The position numbers and the translations under genes were made by a program. From contig NW_006768800.1 in the NCBI RefSeq assembly GCF_000204055.1, positions 619,967 to 683,966 of the forward strand: a stretch of DNA of 64,000 nt, read 5' to 3'. Under the pieces are notes generated by a model. That model was not told where the DNA came from and did no database searches. It saw only the letters and a list, made by a program, of their open reading frames with translations. Of this stretch, positions 48,659 to 59,849 are shown one piece after another. Positions within the stretch are counted from its first letter, which is position 1; each line of letters opens with the position of its first letter. Origin of the DNA: Melampsora larici-populina 98AG31. Lineage: Eukaryota > Basidiomycota > Pucciniomycetes > Pucciniales > Melampsoraceae.

Positions 48659-50375
48659 TGGAGACGATGAGTGGTGAGATTTAAATAATGATTATGAGCG
48701 GAAGAAAAGCAAGGGGTTTGGATGGGAGATGGATCTAATCGGAAAACTCGTATTGGAAATGGTTAGAGTAGTCAAGCGATAGAGTTGGTTTGTAAAAAAA
48801 TGTGGGATTGAAGATGGGATGAAGATGAGACTCTGTGGTGACGGGCAGAAAAGAGGTTATATTTATATCAATTCAGACATCAGTGAAGACCCATGAGGTT
48901 CGCTTCCAATTCATGATCAGGTACCAATTCTTCATCATGCTTTGTTAATTAGTCTCCCCGCCATTTCTTAGCTTCGAGGTTAAGAAAGGTCCCATGAGCA
49001 GTAAGAAAGGTAGACTTTCAAATAGAGCTCAGCTATTGATTCATAAACGGGTTCGTCTGGTCAGCATCATCCATGATCGACTTCATCAGCCCCTGAAATC
49101 TCGAAAACATCATCGTTCTATGAGTTTTAGTGGTTTTTGCTGATAAGGTCTCAGGCACACAATGATAAAAAGCTGGCTGGTGGGGATTTAACAACATGCA
49201 TCAGGTTCGAAGGACCTTGAGCTGTCTTGCCTGCTCCACATCAGGTTCAAAATCAACTCTGAAATTTCATTTTTCTTTTCAACGCGCAATCCATTATTTC
49301 TTAGAGAAATGAGAAGAGTGGGTGTGCCTGTCTTGTCCCTGTTCATGAGTTCACGTTGTGATAGCCGACCAGCTATGAATAATGAGTCCCTGCTTTGTGT
49401 GCCTTTTGTAAATCTTGAGTTCAATCTGGTTTCTTGAAACGTGAATAAGTAAAGAAACTTACGTTTGGGTGAAAGGTCCAAGGCTGAATACCCCAGAGCA
49501 ATAATTTCCTCAACGGCAATGCCCTACGGGGTGGTAGCGGACTTTGATGAAAAACAATTGATGCAAAAATGGATCTCTGTGTGCTTGATGCGCAGGTGAT
49601 CACCACACAAAACAATGCTCCAAAACATGGAGATGCAATGAAAACTTATCAGTGTTGCATCTGTTGCAAGTGATTAGAGCATCCAACGAAGAAAATTATC
49701 CTTTCAGATGAACCTTTTGATCATCTACCCAACAACAACAAATGTCTGACAAAGTTGAGCAGACTAAAGCAAGAAATTATAGAAGATGGAAGTAGACTAT
49801 ATTGGTGCATTATACTATTTAGTTGTTTTTTGTGGTTTCGAAGTTTGAAGTTGAATACTTGTTATCATTTCATTTGAGGTGTAATGTCATATCAATTGCA
49901 CTTTCAAAAATTAAAACACAATATGGTCCCTATAATCTGTAACTGAAAACTGAAATCTCATGATACGAGTATTGATCATGGAGCAAAAACATAATATTGA
50001 ACCCATCAGTTCATTCACTAGACCACTCAGTCATATATCAATCAACTAGCGTCATTTCACTGTTCACTCATAACCAAATCAAATCGTATACATAGTCCTT
50101 TCCATTCAAGTTACCATAGAGAAACTTATGGATAACTAAACCACAATGAATTCACATGCAAGTCAACTCACATATAAGATTCAATGAGTCAACACAAAAG
50201 AAACTTTCAAAAAAGAAACTATACTCAGAAGAGTAACATAAGACAAATATAAAAAATCACAGGATTAAAATTCGAATAAAACCAAACACATTAAGAAAAC
50301 CATATCATATGCTAAAAATCCATGTCCTTTCCTGTCCAGTCATGATGCTTGTTGAATCTCACTCAACCCTTTACT
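48659..50375. other. Intergenic, no supported gene
   Basis: Upstream region of the preceding gene and the 3' flank of the ferric reductase gene. Short ORFs only (for example 49188-49481, minus), without recognisable content. Confidence 0.6.
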
Positions 50376-53013
50376 TCAAGCCGAGAAACTTTCTTCATAT
50401 AATTCTAATTCTTTGCATAACGTCTTTCCTTTCAAAATCAACTTCTGAGCATTGGCTACCGCATTTCTGACTTCCAATGACATACTTCTTGGACCACAAA
50501 CTGATGAGGAGCGTTCAAAAAATTATCATCAGATAAGATCATTTTTTGCATCAAATAATACTCGGGAGGTGAGGTAGTGACAAAAAGAAAGTTTGTAGAT
50601 CAAACTTACCAACAACACCAACTCGGCCGTGACATTTATTCACACAGCTGGTCACAATCAATCTTACATCCGGTCTTCCATGATGTATCACAGCCACAGA
50701 CGATTTACGATCTTTCTCGGTTCCAGAAGCTGGGGCCGAAATCGTGACACCGATGTCTTGTTCGTTAGTTGACTTGACTGGCGTCTCTGAACTCTGAGCG
50801 TTCTCACACACATTAACACTATCTCCAGGATATGAATTCTCTTTTTCTTCTTTGCCAGTCACATAGATGTTGACATCAGCACCCTCCATCCATCCTTTGT
50901 CAAACCAAGAATCAGGTGCTACTCGATTTCTAACTGCCCAATGCATCTCCAACTTCGATCGACCTTGTAAACTTAATGCCAATGGTACCAGACCGGACAT
51001 TCCACTACCACCAGCAATCATAATCACAACATCGCAAGCTCGAACCTCGTCCGAAACTCCTGAGTAAGGACCATCGAGGATACAAGCTAGTTGTGCACCC
51101 CCCGTTTCGGCCTTCTGCGTTAGTGATAGGAGTCGCTTCGTCATTCCACTGAGAGGTTTGATCAACAACACAATCTCGTTCTTTTGCATATCGAGGTCGA
51201 TCGGCTTCTCACTGCTGGATGGCAGCTTGGCATTCATCGCCGCTTCGCTATCTTCTCTTGCGGATGATCTTTGAATGTCACTAGGCAGTGAGGCAATTGT
51301 GAAGGGATGGGATTGCCATGGATACACCGACAGGAATCGGATATAAACGTGGGATCCTGGTCGCCATTGAAGAGATGCGGGAACTAAAATCGAAACTCGT
51401 AACATATCGCCAGGTAAGAAATGGATAGAGGCTTGGGCAAAGCCTTTCAAAATCCAGCCGTGATTTACTAAAATAACCATTACACGCCAAAGAATTGCAA
51501 CCCCCCAAAGTACAACGGCCGCGTGCACTAATAAAAAAGTCATCAGCTTGAGATGTTTGCGAATTTTCAAGGAAAAGTGCGAATGGCTCAACTATATTGC
51601 CACGAATTTAATAAATCTGCTAGATGAATGTACATGCCAACGATGAAGGCTGTTGTGGAGACATTGAATATCAGACTCAATGGTGAAAATTATTTTGAAG
51701 TACCGTCAAGAGTAAGAGATTATAATCTTTTATACACGTACTGATGGCGGCGATGATATGAAAGAAATAAAACGTTTCGTAAAATCGAGATCTATGGGAT
51801 TACCAAACTTGAGCAAAACTATTGTTTATGATAACCCTTGAAATCGATTTCAATCACGAACCTGAGTGGTCCAATGCTCATGACACATAGCCATGCTAAT
51901 GCTACGAGTGGAATAAAACCATTGCGGTAGAACTCATCGGTTGACCATGTGTAAGACCATGGTCCCTTCATCTTCGCTTGAATGATCATTGCCCCAGTAT
52001 GAACCAGAGACATGTATAAACAGATCCATGGCGCATACTTATGCATCACCATAACACCTTTCAACGAAACGCCTACAAAATGGAATGCTGTAACATCAGA
52101 AGATGGAAGAAACCGAATCCCTTTAGCTCAAAGCTGACCAGTAAAATAGGTCACAAAGTTTCTGCGAGTTGCAAATGCATACAACCAAGGCACCATAGCC
52201 GTCGCAATCCATTCCGATCTTAGAGAACTATAAAACGTAGAAAATAATAATGAGTCAAATCATATTGAATCATGACCAACTCACAACTCACAGAGGAGGG
52301 CTTCCAAAGTTGGGTGGACGGTAGTAGGGACGAGGGACGAAGCAAGCCAGAGTACTGAAGATTAAAAACCCGAAGAGCAAAATACTTGGACCAGCACTTG
52401 GAATCATCCCAAATAACCATCCACTTTGAGGATAGCTAAGCATGCGGGTAAATGCACTAAGTTGCGGAGAAAAGCCAATAACACTATTGATTCTGACAAA
52501 GCTGGAAGTAGGGTGTCAGTGAGTTGAGGTTGGTAGCTGAGGAAATGGTTAGATGCTTGAAAAATTGACATACCGGTTGAGAGCGTGTAAGCGTTTGATG
52601 GCATTGCAGACCGTGATGACCACAAAGGCGGCTACGATAAAATATGTGGTCCACCAGGCGTAAGAGATCGCGTCTGCCCAGGGACTGTTAGCAGCCTGAC
52701 AGGCGGTCACTTCATCATCCGTTGGCTTGTAGATTCCTGGATAGAATACGCGTATAAGCTTCAAGTAGAGTCTGTTTTGTAAAAAAGCATTGATGTACCA
52801 AAAAGCCATTCGCCCATACCCATCGTCCCGTTCGGATAGGTTCCATTGGTGCGAGCAAGAATGCAACTGCGAGGGATGGATCAAGCAGGTGGATCCAGTA
52901 AACAGCAGCATACCACTTTGCAAGTACCAAATGGTAAAATGACTTGGAACTCACGGATCATTCGAATCGACATACAAATCGCTGCTGTTCATCATTGGCA
53001 TGTTCATTTCCAT
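50376..53013 (-). CDS. Ferric reductase-like transmembrane NADPH oxidoreductase (FRE family)
   Basis: Nine exons, high to low: 52955-53013, 52574-52915, 52292-52501, 52139-52227, 51862-52087, 51742-51791, 51593-51649, 50610-51527, 50376-50500; 691 residues, all phases consistent. The membrane part has the two bis-heme His pairs, each with 13 residues between: MHKYAPW…LVHTG (249/263) and FFHIIAAI…MYIHL (320/334). FAD binding is at HPFTIAS (about 418-424), NADPH binding at GGSGMSGLVPL (about 517) and the closing CGPRSMSLEVR. Known role: transfers electrons from cytosolic NADPH across the membrane to reduce Fe(III) or Cu(II) for uptake. An insertion of about 60 polar residues lies before the last NADPH motif. 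The first exon depends on a 39-bp intron; translation might instead start at the Met at 52911. Confidence 0.92.
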
Positions 53014-54566
53014 ATTGTTCGATGGGATATATCGAGAAGCAAGGATATGAGTGCTGCTGTTTGTACGTATAAAAATGTGGACCGATCACGAGTTTGGGAT
53101 CACGATTTTGGAGAAGATAGCTAGTATGGCGTGGTGAAATCGAAGATCAGAAGTCGTTATTGTCGTGAAGTTAAGAAAAGCAGGACCGATCGAGATCACA
53201 GAAACCACTTTGGTGCTAGGTGGATGCTGTTTGTGGTGTTAAGATAGCAATTTGATGAAAAAAAATCATGCACAGAGGCCGAGTCGGGGTGTGCGTCTTA
53301 TTTCGGTGTGCAAATTTGAGTGCAATGACAGGCGGCGCATTCGAGGGACGCCACCGTGGACCGGAGCGTATAGGTGACGTCGCATTGGTACGGGGCGGGC
53401 ATGAGGAAGGTCGAAATGAGCTCGACGCCACAGTTCGACCGATCGGTAATAGCCAGTGAACGAAAAAAGCCAATTTGATTTCTTTGGGGGAGACGGCCAT
53501 GTAAATCAAGTCATGATCATGTGTTGATCTGTTTCCTGTGTCTGGTCGACGAAATGCGAGGGCAAAGTCCAGAGCGGTAACTCTTGATGATTGAAAGACG
53601 TTGAGGGACTAAGCGGAGCATCTCAAAGTCATCGTTACATCCGAGAGGTGCGCCGGTGGTCCAAAAGCCGAGAGAGAAGTCAACTGTGACATTTTCTGAT
53701 CAAACAACAAAGCGAATGTGATAGTTGGAACTTGGCAGGCCGCGTATCGATAGCAGAAGCTCGGGTTTCTTCCAGGACGAAATGTACTCCTTCAGAGTCA
53801 TGTGAGATGGACAAGAGTACATCATCTTGAGGTGTTGTCCAATAGAATTTGAAGGTGATGAAAATGTGAGATCATGGTGGAGGAAGAGCAATAGTACTCC
53901 TTGTTGAAGTTGTCGGTAGAGAGTAAAGACAATGAGGCATTTGAATTTAGAGAATGAGGCATTTAAATCTGAGACATTTTCGCGAAATCACATTGTAGCA
54001 TATCATACAGCTTACATATTCCTCACGGGACATATTCAGCTGCACATGTCACAACATACGTTCATCGTCTTCAAGGTTCAGACTCAGGAAACACCATTCC
54101 TCATTCAAACTCCTGAATATCTATTGCCACCACATGTGTCTATGCATGAGCTTTCTAGTTGAGTGATCCACATCCCAATTTGTGTCTTGGTTGACACACT
54201 CGGGATGAGACAGCTGAGAGTATGAATCTGATTACATGGTCAAGACTCAAGATCTTTCTTAAACTGCAGACCCACATAAAAACTCTTCATGATTAAACCC
54301 AGATTGAGATTAATACTAAATCTTATTGTTGGTGTTGAGTTTTTCAAAGTATAATTGGTATTATTTTGTGTTACATTTCCAAATTTTTTGATCAAAACTT
54401 CTTTACAATTTTTTTCCAAAACACATTGATCAATGTACCAATTGAATATCAATTTCAAATCTAAATTCTAAAACTTTCCAATCGACTTTGAAATTTTAGA
54501 AAAAAAAACGCTCAAGTAGACTCTAGAATGATGATCATGATCAAATATTACATTCTTATGTTTCAT
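53014..54566. other. Intergenic, no supported gene
   Basis: Upstream region of the ferric reductase gene and 3' flank of CFT2. 53270-53450 is a GC-rich patch with a spurious ORF. 53930-53960 has a short direct repeat (ATGAGGCATTT). No gene recognised. Confidence 0.6.
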
Positions 54567-57500
54567 TCATTTCCCATGACTTGATTGTGACATACTAGAA
54601 TGTAAACTATAAATCGCATCTCGAATATAAAAAAAATTAAATCCAATCGGTCCTTCAATACTTAACTCACCTTTCGAATTCTTCTTGACCAAAACTTTTA
54701 ATTCCATTAATTCTTTACTACCTTCTTCAATTCCTTCTTCTTGATTTAAGATTTCATATTTAATCTTTTCACCTCCTTTTTGAATCGGATTGGTGGTGGA
54801 ATTATTATTGCTTGGTTTGTTGGATACCGGTCCACATATCAAGACTCCTTCTCCGGTGAATTCCGCTTGGATTCCAATCGAATTTAAATAAGATTTTAAT
54901 CCAATCAATTTGATTTCTCCAATAAAAATCGTAGAAGAAGTGATCGGTAAGGCATCTAATCGATGACTTATATCTAATTTAGATTCTTCATTTTCGGTAT
55001 CTTTAGGTTTCGATGTACGTTGATTATATCTAGTTAATTGTGTACTATTGTTTAACCCGATCGGTAATCTTTCTAATGTAGGAATTGATGATTCGTCTAA
55101 AACTTGTAAGATTCCAGTTAAATAACCTACTTCAAATCCTTCAACCTAATCACAAACAAAAACAGAGTCAGCATCAATGATCTGATATACTAGAGATTGA
55201 ATTATAGTCAAACTTCATCTTTACCTTTGATAATTTGATACTAGACATCAAGTCATCACTTAATCTAACACTAAAACTTTTAGTATCATGTCCAATTACT
55301 GAACATTCTCCAATCTTGGGGGAAAAGATTTGGGTTGTAAATGAAGGGATTGCAGAAACATTTGAGATGAACTCTTGATGTGTTTCACTGGTACCGTTTA
55401 TCAAAACCTGTAAACAAAATCAGAAGACAAAACTTCCTCAGTCTTCTTTGTTTTTCTCAATCAATTTTATATGTTCATCTTATGTTTTTTTCGAAGGTGA
55501 CTTACTACTGTTTTGGGATTGATATGTGGAATAATCGTTTGTAATGCTCTTCCATCTGCTTTACCTTCTAGATCGATTAACAGTACTTTACATACCACCT
55601 TAACTTCTTCAGTTTCAGAAACAAATTTATGAGGTGGTTCCTCAACTCCCTGTTTATACGAAGAAATCATCAAATCGAAATTCCAGAGGGTTGATAAACA
55701 ATTCATTCAATTGATTTATTTGATATTTAAAAACTTACGTCTTCTCCTTCCTCTCCTTCTTCCCATTTTCGTTTCTTTCCCACATTTTCATTCTTGATCG
55801 TACTCTCTTGTACAGAATCACCTCTCCTTAACCATTCATCTACATTCAACATTTCACCATACGCGTCCACTTTCCTTCTCCGATCTACAAACGGAAACAT
55901 CTTGATCCGATGAGATCCTTTAACATAAATATCAAATGCGATCGTTTCAGTTTCATCTACAAATTCATCCCATGTGGCTACTTTGGCTTGTGTTAATTTC
56001 GTAAATGGTTTCTTTCGACTCGCTGGTTTTTCTTGTGTTTCGGTTTCTGAATTCGACTCTTGATCATCTGATGATGACATTCGATCTGAATCATCTTCTT
56101 CATCTATCATTCTTCTTGATCTAACTAACATTGCTTCATGTTTTGTACGTCTCTCTTTTGCTCGTTGTTTATCTTCTAGGTATTGTTCAAGTTCTTCTCC
56201 CTCTAAAACCACTTTTCGTTTCAACTTCCAAAAAAGTAAAAAAAGCGAATCAACTTATGTGTCTGTTGAAGTAATCAATAGAGAAATGATTGAATAAACT
56301 TACTTCGACGGAAACTGAAGTATTTAAATCAATAGGTTCAGGTATAGTTCCACTCCCATACTTAGCCTCACTCTTTTCATTAACTTGATCAGCAAGCCAA
56401 CGCGTCAAACTTTCTTTTTCTCCCATCGAAGTAAGCACAACCAAATTCCCAGGTTTACCCACATGTCTGGTAAACATTCTACGAGAGAATCCGTATGCCA
56501 TAGTAAGAGGTACAGCTAAGATACATTTAGGTTGAATAGCAGCCGTTTGGGATTCTAAAGCTTCAATCGAATTGAAGAATTTCAGATTTCTCAATCTGAG
56601 TGCTATCCCACCTGGACCTTCATCTCTTGCTCGAGATTTTAATTGAGATTCGGTTGGGGTAAGTGGTGACATCCATTCGGTTAATGATCTTAGAAAAGTG
56701 ATCATATCTTTTCCGGTTTGTGAAACTAAGCATAATGGAAAGGGTTCTAATCTTGAGGTTGTCCAGAGTGTGTCTAACATGATGATTAATTCGATTAAAC
56801 GCGCTGAAGCATCTGTTGGAATGAAAACCGAATGAGAACTTCGCAAAGTACTTGCTATAGTATCTGTAAGATCAAAAGAAGTGATATAAGTCACTTTCTG
56901 AAATTACTCATGATTTTAGAATCCAACTTTATGAACTCACTGAATAAGACTTGATCTCGATCTTTCTTTCTGATGCTTTTAGTCAAACTACGTTCAGTAC
57001 CGATCATCATTACCAAAGGCCTACTCATTCCATTTCCAATCGCCATCCCACCCTCAGTAGAAGATAAAAGAGCAGCTGAATCCAAATGACGTTCTTTGAG
57101 ATGATTAAAGATTGGAGCATAAAGTAGAGTTGAAGATGATGAAGAGCTAACGGTATGAAGTGGTGACCTTAATGACCAAATCGTACCACCAATTGTATGA
57201 CCCGATCGATGTGCTGTGAGTGTAAGTGAACGTAATTTACCTAGAAGAAAAGATACATCAATTAAAGATGGATTGATTTGATAAATGATGAATACTAACC
57301 TGCTAGATGAATAGGTTGAGAGTATCGAATAGCAGTGATACTATTAAAAGAATCTCTAACATCTTTTATTGATAAATTCCAAAGATCTTGAGTTTGAGTT
57401 TTAGTTTTAATTTGCGTTTCTGATGGATTTTCTAACTCATTTTTGATTTCATGATTTGATTCAACGATGATTTGATCATTCTGATCTTGATTTGGTGATG

Positions 57501-57939
57501 GATGAGTTTGATTTTGATTTGAATTTGAATGATGAATGGATGAAAGGTTTTGATTCCAAGGTTGTGAAGGATTTAATAAATCATCTTGATTAACTTCAGT
57601 TTGACATTGATTTGAAAGTTGAAAATAAAATTCTTCTACCATTAGTTTTCCCATTTCTTTGGTAGGTAAAGTAGAATAGATTGGACATCTTAAGTTTAAT
57701 TTGGTTTTTAAATATGGTAATAAAGCTAATGAAGATAATAATGGATGGGATAAGATTAATAAATCTAAACTTGGTGTTAGTTTTTCTAAAGTTTCTAGGT
57801 ATTTGTTTAATTCGACTTGGTTTAATGTATCAGGGTATCCGCAGTCTAGTAAGATCTTTCCTTGATCGATTTCTAGTAAGTAAGAGAATGATTGATTTGA
57901 ATCTTGAGTGCCTATTAATGGTGTGATTTTGATCCCCAT
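54567..57939 (-). CDS. CFT2: CFT2 / CPSF100 cleavage and polyadenylation factor subunit
   Basis: Seven exons, high to low: 57300-57939, 56941-57240, 56304-56863, 55739-56224, 55506-55649, 55225-55407, 54567-55145; 963 residues. The N-terminus MGIKITPLIGTQDSNQSFSY and LLDCGYPD start a metallo-beta-lactamase fold; LDLLILSHPLLSS stands where active CPSF73 has its HxHxDH, as in the inactive CPSF100 subunit. GHTIGGTIW follows (His228 region). The beta-CASP domain is in exons 2-3 (FIPTDASARLIELI), and the charged linker, KRKVVLEGEELEQYLEDK, is typical of CPSF100. WDEFVDETETIAFDIYVKG leads to the C-terminal domain. Known role: structural partner of the CPSF73 endonuclease in pre-mRNA 3' processing in the nucleus. 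A disordered Asn/Gln-rich insertion lies near residues 130-190. Confidence 0.94.
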
Positions 57940-59537
57940 CCTGTTTTTGTTATCGTTGTTGTTGCTGTTGTTGGCGTTGTTGGTTTGTTGATGGTTGATA
58001 GTTGATGATGGATGGTTTGTTTGTGAAGTGAACGTGAGTCTGACTCGTGAGTTGGTCGTTGGTTCTTGTTCCTATGTACCTTAACCTACCCTAAGCTTAA
58101 GTTCAATCCAAGATATCCTCAATAAAATCTGGAATATTTGGTCAACTTTCTCTCCTTCAAGATCACATTTGAAAGTTGATACTACACATAATCAAATACC
58201 CTCAAGCTAAAGTAGTTGGGGTACATCAAAACTTATGAAATCTAAAAAGAAAAATTGGCTGAAGAAAGTTTTAGAAAATGTTACTGCAAAAGAATATCAG
58301 GTACTGCAGTACTACAAAGAGGTTGTCTAAACCCTTTACTATCCAATATGCTTGGTGGGAGCACTTGGTATTTACCAGGTTTAGCAGGCTACCAGATTTG
58401 ACAGTTTGTGCAAAAAACCCTTGAAAATTTCTTTCAGCTTTTTTAAAAAAATCCCTGTGTTAAGACAAATGATACCTTGAATGAAGACTTCTCAAGCCAG
58501 GACCAATCAAGGTAGTAGGGCATTTGAATTCTTTGTGATGGCTAGGTATGAAATCAAGCTGGAAATTTTGCTAAGACCACAGACTGATACTGTCATCAAC
58601 ATGATTCATATTGGAATACAACTCTTATCATCCAGCCACTTCAAGCAGTAATGCACAGGGCTTTGAAAGAGAGAAAGATTGAAAAGCACAATTTGATGGT
58701 CTTGGATAACCTTGAATAGTGTTTTTGGCAATGTTTCCACTCTAGGTTGCTAATTGTGGTAAAATATAACAATTTTTGCCCTGTTTAACTCAATATCTTG
58801 AAATTTAGCAACCAGATAATGTCTAAGACAGGCTACCAGATTTCTGGCTGGGAACTAAGCTAGTGGACAGCTCTGCTACCGGGAAGGAACCTCTTCCAAG
58901 TGCCTATCATGATGGGGTACATAGGCCATTTTCAGTAGTCCAGAGAACCCGGGGGTGGCCTGAGACAACTCTGAGACACCTGAAAAACCCTTGTTCACGT
59001 ATGCATCATGGGTTTACACTGCGCATCAGCTGTGCAAAATCTGTCTCACATTGGAATTGGTGTTTAGGCCAACAAAACCTTTACACCATTCAATCCCCAC
59101 TTAAGGCTCCATAGACCGCACTGTGGAACAGGTTGTTCAACAAGTGACATGTGAATATATCTTAATTTCTAAAGAAATATAAGCAAAACCAAAAGCCAAG
59201 GAAAAACCAAGGAGAAAAACATTTCATGATTTTTGACATCAAGTATATCATGATTTCACACTTGAAGAACATCACCAACTCAATAAAAGAAAATTTCACT
59301 AGCGTTTTGATTTTACTTTTTCATTGAAGCTTTCCATTCAAGTCATCAATTAAGATGAACCCCCAGACAATGGTAAAACTTAAAGGACCACAACAAACAG
59401 GACAAACAAAGACATTGATATCATCAGAATATATACCATTTTCTATTTTCATTTGGATAGAAAGTCTAGGCCCAGTATTCACAGTGATTTTGAAAGATGT
59501 TGACCAGGATTTGACTTGAAGAGGAATTCAAACTTCA
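57940..59537. other. Intergenic, no supported gene
   Basis: Upstream of CFT2 (first 150 bp) and further decayed repeat-like DNA. An ORF at 58863-59114 has no recognisable content. Confidence 0.6.
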
Positions 59538-59849
59538 TTATAATCTTGCTACTGCACATTGAGAACAAACCAAATCATGATCATATCCACAATTTTCTTC
59601 TTGTCTCGAAAACTCTTCCTTACATCCTTCACAATAGGTTACCTTTTCAAGGCTGTTTCTTGTACAAAAACTGTAACGCTCGCCACATGCAGGACAGTTT
59701 ATATCTTGGCCACATTCAGTCCTATCAAGAGTCTCATATTTTTCTTTCAAGTCAAGTTCACATGTAGGACATTCTTCAGCCAAGATTGTACTTGTCAACA
59801 CAAGCAGACATAGACAGGCTACAAATACCCGTGAAAAGCTTATATGCAT
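59538..59849 (-). CDS. Small secreted Cys-rich protein, candidate effector
   Basis: 103 codons, no intron. A clear signal peptide: MHISFSRVF then the hydrophobic VACLCLLVLTSTILA, with cleavage likely before EECPTC. The mature part of about 79 residues has 11 Cys in the pattern C-x2-C-x15-C-x5-C-x2-C-x6-C-x10-C-x2-C-x10-C-x7-C-x2-C, with four CxxC pairs (CPTC, CPAC, CEGC, CSQC). It is acidic, with many Glu. Such spacing could form disulfides outside the cell or zinc-ribbon-like knots. Rust fungi secrete many small Cys-rich proteins, some acting on the host plant; that role here is inference from size, signal peptide, Cys content and its isolated position in repeat-rich DNA. No homologue recognised. 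Confidence 0.75.
   Translation of the reverse strand: MHISFSRVFVACLCLLVLTSTILAEECPTCELDLKEKYETLDRTECGQDINCPACGERYSFCTRNSLEKVTYCEGCKEEFSRQEENCGYDHDLVCSQCAVARL

Noticed and set aside
53216..53509. 97-codon minus-strand ORF in a GC-rich patch
   Set aside because: Arg/Pro/Ser-rich composition is a by-product of the GC-rich sequence; no domain and no splice context.
58863..59114. 83-codon plus-strand ORF
   Set aside because: No recognisable content, in decayed repeat-like DNA.
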